Made by a program: the position numbers and the translations under genes
Notes under the pieces: generated by a model
Database searches by the model: none
Seen by the model: only the letters and a program-made list of their open reading frames with translations
Told to the model about the DNA's origin: nothing
Assembly: GCA_045120135.1 (NCBI GenBank)
Contig: JBGVEN010000010.1
Coordinates: 62,001-126,000 of the forward strand
Reading direction: 5' to 3'
From: SIG440 sp045120135
Lineage (GTDB): Bacteria > Bacillota > Clostridia > Monoglobales > Monoglobaceae
Length of the DNA: 64,000 nt
Part shown: in pieces, positions 14,424-20,343 of the stretch
Layout of the letters: every line of letters begins with the position of its first letter
Position numbering within the stretch: the stretch's first letter is position 1

Positions 14424-14597
14424 GTGACAAGCGAAAAATATTCACATCAAAAGAAATATGATAAGAATAACACGGTTTTCGTTGGATTGAAATTAAATAT
14501 TAAAACGGATGATGATATTTTAAAAGCACTTGAAGGGAAAGCCAAACAAACCGAAATTAAAAGACTTATTCGAATGGGCCTGGAAAGTGAAAAATAA
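14424..14597 (+). CDS. Small ribbon-helix-helix-like DNA-binding protein, 57 aa
   Basis: GTG start with AAAAGGGG upstream (14407-14414). A basic N-terminus leads to TVFVGLKLNIKTDDDILKAL and then EIKRLIRMGLE: a strand of alternating residues followed by two helices, the ribbon-helix-helix layout seen in many small phage and plasmid regulators. It could be the repressor of the palindromic promoter at 14160-14188, but no binding specificity can be read from sequence. A clean terminator follows. Confidence 0.6.
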   Translation: MTSEKYSHQKKYDKNNTVFVGLKLNIKTDDDILKALEGKAKQTEIKRLIRMGLESEK

Positions 14598-14605
14598 ATC
14601 TTTAG

Positions 14606-14633
14606 ACGCTATGTTTCTGAATAGCGTTTTTGT
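14606..14633 (+). terminator. Rho-independent terminator
   Basis: A perfect 7-bp stem (ACGCTAT, 14606-14612, with ATAGCGT, 14621-14627) and an 8-base loop are followed by TTTT. It closes the unit that starts at the promoter 14160-14188 and includes the toxin-like and ribbon-helix-helix-like genes. Confidence 0.75.
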
Positions 14634-14648
14634 TGTTGGAATTTGTTG

Positions 14649-14677
14649 TTGTAAAAAATGCTTTTGTGTGGTAGAAT
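14649..14677 (+). promoter_or_regulatory. Promoter of the structured RNA
   Basis: TTGTAA (14649-14654) and TAGAAT (14672-14677) with a 17-base spacer, directly behind the terminator at 14606-14633. Transcription would begin near 14685. Confidence 0.65.
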
Positions 14678-14684
14678 ACAAATA

Positions 14685-14860
14685 ACCATATAAGTTAATA
14701 ATGTAGTCACAAGCGATGCGTTTTTATCTACTACTGGTAAAAACGCAAGGCTCTATTTTCATATATACTTGTGGTTGCAGTATATAACATGCGTGGTTGC
14801 AAAGTCAGGAGTATTGCGTTTTTTGAGTGCGGCTCTCTGGCGAGACCGCACGCTTTTTTT
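14685..14860 (+). ncRNA. Candidate structured RNA, about 175 nt, unknown class
   Basis: This gene-free stretch has a promoter before it, internal structure and a strong terminator after it. A perfect 9-bp hairpin is formed by GCGTTTTTA (14718-14726) and TAAAAACGC (14738-14746). CACAAG near 14711 can pair with CTTGTG near 14769 to enclose it. GTGGTTGCA occurs twice (14771-14779, 14793-14801). It ends at GTGCGG-CTCTCTGGCGAGA-CCGCAC (14827-14851) followed by seven T. It may be a stand-alone phage RNA or a leader controlling the zinc-ribbon gene downstream. No open frame with a ribosome binding site lies within it. Confidence 0.6.
14827..14860 (+). terminator. Strong terminator closing the structured RNA
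   Basis: GTGCGG (14827-14832) pairs with CCGCAC (14846-14851); inside it TCTC pairs with GAGA around a TGGC loop. GCTTTTTTT follows. The next gene starts 48 bases downstream and would depend on read-through or on its own promoter. Confidence 0.8.
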
Positions 14861-14907
14861 GCGAAATCGGCGGTAAACAAATAAAATTATACATAGGGGG
14901 GGAGATT

Positions 14908-15147
14908 ATGATTTGCCCAAAATGTGGTAGCACAAATGTCAATGCCCAAGCGGTAGGAATTACAAAGACCAAGAAAAAGGGTTGCCTATACTGGCTTTTT
15001 ATTGGTTGGTGGCTTGAGTTCATTCTGTGGTGTTTCCTTACAGTACCAATGATTTTTGCAAAACTGTTTGGCGGAAAAGGAAGAGTTACCACAAAGGTAA
15101 AAACACACGCAGTGTGTCAAAACTGTGGATACACTTGGAAAGCATAA
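14908..15147 (+). CDS. Zinc-ribbon protein with membrane helix (79 aa)
   Basis: ATG 14908 after GGGGGGGAG; the upstream extension of the frame is rejected because it crosses the terminator. MICPKCGSTNVNAQ gives C-x2-C at residues 3-6, and AVCQNCGYTW near residues 69-78 gives the second C-x2-C, so one zinc ribbon is split around a hydrophobic segment (LYWLFIGWWLEFILWCFLTVPMIFA, residues about 28-52). Such ribbon-plus-membrane proteins occur in phage accessory regions with no known function. Its own terminator follows. Confidence 0.75.
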   Translation: MICPKCGSTNVNAQAVGITKTKKKGCLYWLFIGWWLEFILWCFLTVPMIFAKLFGGKGRVTTKVKTHAVCQNCGYTWKA

Positions 15148-15182
15148 TAAGCGAAAAGGCACCTTTACTGAAGGTGTAAGAT

Positions 15183-15215
15183 AAAAGTAGACGCAAAAAA
15201 GTGTCTACTTTTTTC
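15183..15215 (+). terminator. Rho-independent terminator after the zinc-ribbon gene
   Basis: AAAAGTAGAC (15183-15192) and GTCTACTTTT (15203-15212) form a 10-bp stem with a T-tract. A further small hairpin GCACA/TGTGC (15231-15245) with TTTTTTT comes just before the tape measure gene. The accessory cassette is thus insulated from the tail genes. Confidence 0.8.
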
Positions 15216-15280
15216 GTATAATAAATTTGCGCACAGATTGTGTGCTTTTTTTATACCTATTTTTAGAAAGGAGTGATTTT

Positions 15281-17314
15281 TTGGCAGGAAGTTACGATGG
15301 AACTTTGAAATACGATACCTTAATTAATTCAACAGGCTTTAAAAAAGGCATTGAGGGGTTAAAAACCATTGCAAAGAGCAGTGTTGTAGCAATTGGTGCA
15401 GTTGGAGTTGTTGCTGCAGGTGCTTTTGCTACTGTATCAAAATCGGCTATCGCAAGCTATGCCGAGTATGAGCAGTTAGCCGGCGGTGTTGAAACGCTTT
15501 TTAAAGACAGTGCTAATACAGTGAAAAATTATGCCGACCAAGCGTATAAAACGGCAGGTCTTTCAGCTAATGAATATATGTCAACTGTTACAAGCTTTTC
15601 AGCATCTTTGCTGTCAAGCTTAGAAAATGATACCGCTAAATCAGCCGAATATGCAGACCAAGCAATTATTGATATGTCAGATAACGCCAATAAGATGGGC
15701 ACTGATATGGAAGCAATACAAAATGCCTATCAGGGTTTTGCAAAGCAAAATTACACAATGCTTGATAACTTAAAATTAGGTTATGGCGGTACAAAAGAAG
15801 AAATGCAGAGACTCCTTGAAGATGCAGGTAAATTATCTGGAATTGAGTATGATATTTCCTCTTTTGCGGATATAACGCAGGCAATTCATGTCATTCAAAC
15901 CGAAATGGGTATAACTGGGACAACCGCCAAAGAAGCTACCGCAACAATTCAGGGTAGTTTTGGAATGATGGCTGCATCCTGGAAAAATCTTCTAACAGGT
16001 GTTGCGGATGATACTCAAAACTTTGATGTATTATTAGAAAATTTCATTGACAGTATAGGCTCTGTTATGGAGAATTTATTACCAAGAGTAACGATAGTTG
16101 CAGAAGGTGCATTAAATCTTGTAGCAGGGTTATTACCTCAAATACCGGTATTATTTCAAGAGTTATTGCCCGTTGTTCTTGAATCAATACACTCAATAGC
16201 AGAGGGTATAATATCAGCATTGCCGGAACTACTGCAGACAATAGGCGATATTTTACCACAGGTAATTGACGGTATAATTGATTTATTACCAATGTTGCTT
16301 GACGCAGGGTTGCAAATTATACTTTCTTTGGCTCAGGGCATTGTTGACAGTTTACCACAGCTTATTCCCAAAGTGGTAGATATTATGCTTGAGATAGTAA
16401 AAACACTTCTCGACAACATAGACCAAATGGCAATGGCAGCAATAGATATAATCGTTGCACTTGCGGAAGGTCTGATAAACGCATTGCCAGAGCTATTAGA
16501 AGAACTGCCGACAATAATAACCAAAATAGTTATTGCTTTAACTGACCCATCAATGCTGGCTAAATTGATAGCAGCCTCTATTCAGTTAATGGCTGCACTT
16601 ACAGAGGGACTAATAAAAAGCATACCGGCTATACTTGTCGGCGTTGCTAAAATTGTCCCGGCAATAATACAAGGTTTTGTAGATAGAATATCTAATTTTG
16701 TTCAAATCGGTAAGGATTTAATTGGGGGTTTATGGCGAGGTATACAGGACACCCGAGATTGGCTCGTAAATAATATTAAAAGTTGGTGCGGAACTGTTGT
16801 GGATGGCATAAAAGAGTTTTTTGGAATACATTCACCGTCTACCCTATTCCGTGACGAAATAGGCAAAATGATTGTTGCTGGTATGGGTGAGGGTATTACA
16901 GAAAATAAAGGCATTGTCACCGAGGCTTTATCTGATGTATACAATGATATGTCCCAAATTACTCCCGAAAGCATAGACGGCGAAGATGCTGTAAATCTTT
17001 TGTTGGAAACTTTTGGAAACATACCTGAAGAATATTATACACTCGGGCAAAATAGCGGTGAAAATTTTGTAAACGGCTTTATAGAAAAGCTTCCCAAATT
17101 GGTGGCATCCATTCGTTCTGCTTTGCAACAAAGTGCCGCATATATTTCAAGTGGAGTACAGACTGCAGGCTTTGTAACAGCTACGGCCGGAAATACATCT
17201 AATACCTACAATACCACATATACATTTAATTCGTCACAGGACACAACTACACAACAAATAAGAGCTGCGAAAAATGCGGCATCACTTGATAGATTAAGGG
17301 GGATTACGAAATGA
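15281..17314 (+). CDS. Phage tail tape measure protein
   Basis: Read from TTG 15281 (AAAGGAG at 15268-15274), giving 677 residues. The N-terminal part has the typical GFKKGIEGLKTIAKSSVVAIGAVGV start, then SYAEYEQLAGGVETLFKDS and YMSTVTSFSASLL. The centre and C-terminus are a long Leu/Ile/Pro-rich series of helices (LLPQI, ALPELL, DILPQVIDGI, DSLPQLIPKVVDI) and the protein ends in the usual NTTYTFNSSQ ... AAKNAASLDRLRG motif, so it appears complete. The length would suit a short to medium non-contractile tail. The stop overlaps the next gene by four bases. Confidence 0.93.
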   Translation: MAGSYDGTLKYDTLINSTGFKKGIEGLKTIAKSSVVAIGAVGVVAAGAFATVSKSAIASYAEYEQLAGGVETLFKDSANTVKNYADQAYKTAGLSANEYMSTVTSFSASLLSSLENDTAKSAEYADQAIIDMSDNANKMGTDMEAIQNAYQGFAKQNYTMLDNLKLGYGGTKEEMQRLLEDAGKLSGIEYDISSFADITQAIHVIQTEMGITGTTAKEATATIQGSFGMMAASWKNLLTGVADDTQNFDVLLENFIDSIGSVMENLLPRVTIVAEGALNLVAGLLPQIPVLFQELLPVVLESIHSIAEGIISALPELLQTIGDILPQVIDGIIDLLPMLLDAGLQIILSLAQGIVDSLPQLIPKVVDIMLEIVKTLLDNIDQMAMAAIDIIVALAEGLINALPELLEELPTIITKIVIALTDPSMLAKLIAASIQLMAALTEGLIKSIPAILVGVAKIVPAIIQGFVDRISNFVQIGKDLIGGLWRGIQDTRDWLVNNIKSWCGTVVDGIKEFFGIHSPSTLFRDEIGKMIVAGMGEGITENKGIVTEALSDVYNDMSQITPESIDGEDAVNLLLETFGNIPEEYYTLGQNSGENFVNGFIEKLPKLVASIRSALQQSAAYISSGVQTAGFVTATAGNTSNTYNTTYTFNSSQDTTTQQIRAAKNAASLDRLRGITK

Positions 17315-17691
17315 TATACATAGAAGATTTAAAGTCTGCATATAAGGCAAAGCGCATTATCGACCAGACTGAAAAACGCATTGAAAAATTAAAGGAAAGT
17401 AAAGAAAAAGCAACATCAGAGCAAAGAATTAAAAGCATTTCTGAAGAAATTGAAATGCTTGAGCTGAAGGTTGCAACAATGTATGGAAATATCCACGATA
17501 CGGTACAGTTCATAGATGATTGTGATGATGTCATCATCAGCGAGGCAATGTACCATCGCTTCTTACTCGGCAAGGATTGGGATGGCGTAGCGTGTGCCAT
17601 GGGTGGATATAATTCGTCTGCCGGTATTCGTATGATGGTAAGCAGATACCTGAAGAAAAAGGGAGTAACAAGGAGAGCAGGTGAAGAATAG
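17311..17691 (+). CDS. Second ArpU-like/DUF1492-type protein (126 aa)
   Basis: Residues 1-60 are a charged coiled coil (KRIIDQTEKRIEKLKESKEKA). Residues 78-118 are a sigma-4-like helix-turn-helix (ISEAMYHRFLLGKDWDGVACAMGGYNSSAG then MMVSRYLKKKG) that parallels the late regulator at 4101-4490 in the spacing W..vA...GG.N.aa...M..RYL.KK. Position between tape measure and lysis genes is unusual for such a regulator. Coupled to the tape measure gene by an ATGA overlap. It might be autonomous or a leftover of a lost tail-tip region. Confidence 0.7.
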   Translation: MIYIEDLKSAYKAKRIIDQTEKRIEKLKESKEKATSEQRIKSISEEIEMLELKVATMYGNIHDTVQFIDDCDDVIISEAMYHRFLLGKDWDGVACAMGGYNSSAGIRMMVSRYLKKKGVTRRAGEE

Positions 17692-17855
17692 TGGCATCTG
17701 TAAAAGAAAAAATGACAGCCATTGCGGATGAAATCCGAGATAAAACCGGGGGAACTGAGAAGCTGACCCTTGAAGGCATCAAGAATGGTATTCCCCAAGT
17801 GTATGAAAAAGGGGCAACTGATTTTGAAGAAGATTTACTAAAAAAAAGTTGGTGA
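17691..17855 (+). CDS. 54-residue stub of a tail/baseplate protein
   Basis: GTG 17691 overlaps the previous TAG. The protein starts VASVKEKMTAIADEIRDKTGG-TEKLTLEGIKNGI, which is the small repeated domain (IADxIRxKTGxTxxLTLxxM) seen at the ends of much larger tail-fibre and tail-tip proteins in Clostridia phages. Here it stands alone and runs out in a Lys/Asp-rich tail. I read it as a remnant left after loss of the tail-tip genes; a genuine mini-protein is the alternative. Confidence 0.6.
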   Translation: MASVKEKMTAIADEIRDKTGGTEKLTLEGIKNGIPQVYEKGATDFEEDLLKKSW

Positions 17856-17868
17856 CAAAGGAGGAAAA

Positions 17869-18303
17869 ATGAATATTTCAACAATAAAAGCATTCTGCTG
17901 CACGGCGGCAGGGATAATCGGGGGACTTATTGCAAAGCTGTTTGGGGGATGGACGGAGGATATGGTCACATTAATCATATGTATGGCAATCGATTTTGTT
18001 ATGGGTCTTGTAGTTGCCGGAGTATTCCACAAAAGCAATAAATCTGATACCGGTGCAATAAGTAGCCGTGCCGGATGGAAAGGTTTATGTAAAAAGTGTT
18101 TTACTTTGCTCCTTGTTCTTGTGGCATATCGCCTTGATGTGACTTTGGGAGCGGATTACATAAAAACAACGGTAATAATCGGCTTTATTGCAAATGAGGC
18201 AATATCAATAATTGAAAATGCCGGGCTGATGGGAATTGGTTTCCCTGAAGTGCTAACAAAGGCTATTGAGATACTCAAAAATAAGGGCAAGGGTGAAGAA
18301 TAA
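17869..18303 (+). CDS. Holin (phage_holin_4 / TcdE-like family)
   Basis: A 144-residue membrane protein with three to four hydrophobic segments: TIKAFCCTAAGIIGGLIAKLFGGW, MVTLIICMAIDFVMGLVVAGVF, CFTLLLVLVAYRLDVTLG and TVIIGFIANEAISIIENAG. The DFVMGL and SIIENAGLMG signatures match the toxin-secretion/phage-lysis holin family that includes TcdE. Holins permeabilise the membrane to release the lysin. AAAGGAGG precedes the ATG, and the stop is adjacent to the lysin start. Confidence 0.92.
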   Translation: MNISTIKAFCCTAAGIIGGLIAKLFGGWTEDMVTLIICMAIDFVMGLVVAGVFHKSNKSDTGAISSRAGWKGLCKKCFTLLLVLVAYRLDVTLGADYIKTTVIIGFIANEAISIIENAGLMGIGFPEVLTKAIEILKNKGKGEE

Positions 18304-19187
18304 TGGCAAGTGTTATAAATCAAACTCAATCCCCACAATTATACGATTACGAAAAGGTGTTTGGTAAAGTCACAAGGGAATTTGATAAACACTTCGAACT
18401 GCCGGAGTATACTGTATACAAACAAAAGAATGAGGATTGTGTCGGCTATTCTTTGGCTGTCGCAGGAGAAATATTATTTGGAAAAGCGATGTCACCGGGG
18501 TGGTCTTATGGTAAATTCCGTTCTCATAAGAAACCAGGCTTATATATGGAAGAAGCTTTAAAGTGTGCTTGCGACATAGGTATGGTTCCGCTATCGATGT
18601 TTGGTGAGTGTGCAGAGGTACCGGATATTATTGAAATGGTAGAGGCAAGACCCGAATTGCTGCTTGAGGCAGCCAAACACAAAATTGACGGATACTGTAA
18701 ACTTAATTACGCAAGCAAGGAAAAAAGAGACAGATGTATAAAAGATGCTATTACCCGTTATAACGGCAAGGATAAGAAGGTTGCAGTACCATGCACATCA
18801 AACAAGTTCTTCTGGGAGAATCATGCAATAGTTCTCACCGGCTGGGATGATGATAACGATACTTGGATTTTCCAGAATTCTGAGGGACGCTCTTATGGAA
18901 CAAACGGCAGAAAGGAAATGCCGAGAGAAAAGCTTGATTATGCGTACGCAGCATTTAAGGGTCCAATCATTCTGCCTTTTGAGGATGTGTCCGAGGACGA
19001 TTACAGGTTTGAAGCTATTAAAAATATGTTTTTTGCAGGTATAGCAAAGGGTGTATCAGATACAAAATTTAATCCTAATGGCTTTATTACTCGCGGAGAT
19101 ATGATGGTTATAATGGACCGCGCGTTGTCAAATGTGTATAAGGTGATTGCTCAAAACCACAGAATTGAATACGAAGCGGAGGGGTAA
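18303..19187 (+). CDS. Papain-like cysteine peptidase with C-terminal SLH repeat (lysin candidate)
   Basis: A 294-residue protein in the lysin position after the holin, but not an amidase or muramidase. C46 in KNEDCVGYSLA, H174 in WENHAIVLTGW and N192 in FQNSEGRSYG have the order and surroundings of a C1 (papain-family) Cys-His-Asn triad. Residues 226-275 are one S-layer-homology repeat (FEDVSEDDYRFEAIKNMFFAGIAKG, then FNPNGFITRGDMMVIM), which anchors proteins to pyruvylated wall polymers. There is no signal peptide, so export would need the holin. It probably cuts wall peptides or surface proteins; which is not known. Confidence 0.85.
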   Translation: MASVINQTQSPQLYDYEKVFGKVTREFDKHFELPEYTVYKQKNEDCVGYSLAVAGEILFGKAMSPGWSYGKFRSHKKPGLYMEEALKCACDIGMVPLSMFGECAEVPDIIEMVEARPELLLEAAKHKIDGYCKLNYASKEKRDRCIKDAITRYNGKDKKVAVPCTSNKFFWENHAIVLTGWDDDNDTWIFQNSEGRSYGTNGRKEMPREKLDYAYAAFKGPIILPFEDVSEDDYRFEAIKNMFFAGIAKGVSDTKFNPNGFITRGDMMVIMDRALSNVYKVIAQNHRIEYEAEG

Positions 19188-19188
19188 G

Positions 19189-19422
19189 ATGCCTGCAGTT
19201 AAGAAAAAAGCACCATCAAAAACAGAAAAGCGAATTGCTGAAGGGCGTAAAATAATGTGGGAAAATATGCACCGTCATACTATTAACCTTTACAGTGATG
19301 AGCTTGAAATAATTCAAAAAATTAGCCCCCATATATTGGAAGTGGCTTGTAATATTTATGCTCTTGGCTTTGCTAAAGGTATGGAGTATGCACAGAAAGA
19401 AATAACCCCAAAGAAGAAATAG
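19189..19422 (+). CDS. Basic phage protein, 77 aa, function unknown
   Basis: ATG 19189 just after the lysin stop, with GCGGAGGGG upstream. Basic ends (PAVKKKAPSKTEKR and EITPKKK) flank a helical core (NLYSDELEIIQKISPHILEVACNIYALGFAKGMEYA). It is the last phage gene before the attachment site and may be transcribed with the lysis genes. No family recognised. Confidence 0.65.
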   Translation: MPAVKKKAPSKTEKRIAEGRKIMWENMHRHTINLYSDELEIIQKISPHILEVACNIYALGFAKGMEYAQKEITPKKK

Positions 19423-19473
19423 AAAAAAAGCGAGGGAAAGTACTGACTCACAGTATCGACCTTCGCTTTTTTT
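19423..19473 (+). terminator. Terminator ending the prophage late transcript
   Basis: AAAAAAAGCGAGG and CCTTCGCTTTTTTT form a long stem (one G-U pair), with an inner GTACTG/CAGTAT hairpin. It closes the lysis operon. Confidence 0.75.
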
Positions 19474-19482
19474 ATTTTATGC

Positions 19483-19511
19483 TTGAATTTAACTGTTGTA
19501 TATGATATACT
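19483..19511 (+). promoter_or_regulatory. Outward-facing promoter at the prophage right end
   Basis: TTGAAT (19483-19488), a 17-base spacer and TATACT (19506-19511) with an extended TGA. Transcription would start near 19518, cross attR and meet the tRNA terminator at 19626-19656, giving a short RNA that contains a tRNA 3' fragment. In the excised circle it would instead read across attP into the phage left end. Confidence 0.5.
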
Positions 19512-19531
19512 AACTATATAAAAAGAGTGGG

Positions 19532-19564
19532 TGCATTAATGCAAGTAGTCAAAAAGTAGTCAAA
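19532..19564. repeat. Integrase arm-type direct repeats beside attR
   Basis: Two head-to-tail copies of AAGTAGTCAAA (19543-19553, 19554-19564) directly follow the 12-bp palindrome TGCATTAATGCA (19532-19543). Paired 10-11-bp direct repeats close to a tRNA-derived core are the usual arm-binding sites of tyrosine integrases. Confidence 0.7.
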
Positions 19565-19598
19565 TGCTTTGAAGTGCTTGATTATACGAGGAAATTAT

Positions 19599-19625
19599 CA
19601 GGTTCAAATCCTGTCACCTCGACCA
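19599..19625 (+). other. attR: 3' end of a tRNA gene (T-arm, acceptor strand, CCA)
   Basis: The 27 bases from CAGGTTCAAATCC to CACCTCGACCA are a T-arm, a seven-base acceptor strand, discriminator A and CCA. No D-arm or matching 5' acceptor strand (expected CGAGGTG) lies upstream, so it is a fragment, with phage sequence to its left and the tRNA's own terminator to its right. The T-arm and acceptor resemble Clostridia tRNA-Pro, but the identity is inferred. The intact tRNA should lie at the left end of the prophage. Confidence 0.75.
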
Positions 19626-19656
19626 AAGTCCCCGTCCTTATGAACGGGGACTTTTT
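19626..19656 (+). terminator. Terminator of the host tRNA gene
   Basis: AAGTCCCCGT and ACGGGGACTT form a 10-bp stem followed by TTT, directly after the tRNA CCA. It shows that chromosomal sequence begins here. Confidence 0.8.
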
Positions 19657-19683
19657 AATACATAAAAAAGGATGGTAATCTAT

Positions 19684-20310
19684 ATGGAATACAAGGTTTC
19701 AAGAACTGAAGTTATAAACCCGGATATCAATTCTTCAGAATGGGATAAGGCGGAAACCGGCATTATTGATAAGGAACGCTGGAGTGGTCTTTGCAAAGCT
19801 CCCAACACAACCTTTAAGGTTCTCAGAGGTCCGGAGGGGATAAGTGTGCTTATGCATACCGATGAAACACATCTTCGTGCAGAGCATATAGAGGAGAACG
19901 GTGAAATTTGCGAAGACAGCTGTATGGAGTTCTTCCTTAAACCTAGTCCGTGGGATTCAAGATACATAAACTTTGAGGTTAATCCCAAGGGCGTTATGCA
20001 CATAGGACTCGGTAAAGACAGATTTGACCGTGTTCTCCAGTTTGAAGACAGAAAGACCTTTGATGTTGTGTCAATTGCAAACGAAGGTGACTGGACTCTT
20101 AAGTATTACATTCCCGACAGCTTCCTCAAAAAAGTATTTGATGGCGCAGAAGAGGCAGCAGGTGGCAACACTGCAACAGTTGCCCGTGCAAACTTCTACA
20201 AGTGCGGTGATTTGACCGACCATCCTCATCTTGCTGCGTGGTCAGAGGTTGAAGTGGCAGAAGGCGACTTTCATCTGTCAGACTTTTTCGGGACTCTAAG
20301 ATTTGAATAA
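19684..20310 (+). CDS. CBM9-like (carbohydrate-binding family 9) protein
   Basis: A 209-residue cytoplasmic protein without signal peptide. The stretch NSSEWDKAETGIID at the start, LMHTDETHLRAEHIEENGEICEDSCMEFFLKPSP in the middle, and INFEVNPKGVMH belong to the CBM9/DOMON-like beta-sandwich found alone in many gut bacteria. The partner sugar is not evident. It is the first host gene to the right of attR; no promoter other than the outward phage one was identified. A perfect terminator follows. Confidence 0.75.
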   Translation: MEYKVSRTEVINPDINSSEWDKAETGIIDKERWSGLCKAPNTTFKVLRGPEGISVLMHTDETHLRAEHIEENGEICEDSCMEFFLKPSPWDSRYINFEVNPKGVMHIGLGKDRFDRVLQFEDRKTFDVVSIANEGDWTLKYYIPDSFLKKVFDGAEEAAGGNTATVARANFYKCGDLTDHPHLAAWSEVEVAEGDFHLSDFFGTLRFE

Positions 20311-20338
20311 AAAATGTGTGACTTAAGTCACACATTTT
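20311..20338. terminator. Bidirectional terminator between CBM9-like gene and nagA
   Basis: AAAATGTGTGACTTAAGTCACACATTTT is a perfect 28-bp palindrome described here by its half AAAATGTGTGACTT; T- and A-tracts on both sides serve the two convergent genes. Confidence 0.85.
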
Positions 20339-20343
20339 TTGTT

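Larger units (their letters stand above)
1..19625 (+). mobile_element. Prophage, right-hand part (siphovirus-like, probably defective)
   Basis: All protein genes here lie on the + strand in phage order: small early genes, late regulator, terminase, portal, head, tail tube, tape measure, holin, lysin. The right end is set by a tRNA 3' fragment at 19599-19625 preceded by integrase arm-type repeats. The left end, integrase, repressor and replication genes lie outside the window. Lack of a distal-tail and receptor-binding module after the tape measure suggests that it cannot make normal infectious particles. This is inference, since those genes could sit elsewhere. Confidence 0.93.

Noticed and set aside
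14827..14907. In-frame upstream extension of the zinc-ribbon protein (start at 14827)
   Set aside because: It would begin inside a strong terminator and has no ribosome binding site, whereas ATG 14908 follows GGGGGGGAG.
19540..19625. Complete tRNA gene at the prophage end
   Set aside because: Only the T-arm, acceptor strand and CCA are present; no D-arm or matching 5' acceptor strand lies upstream.
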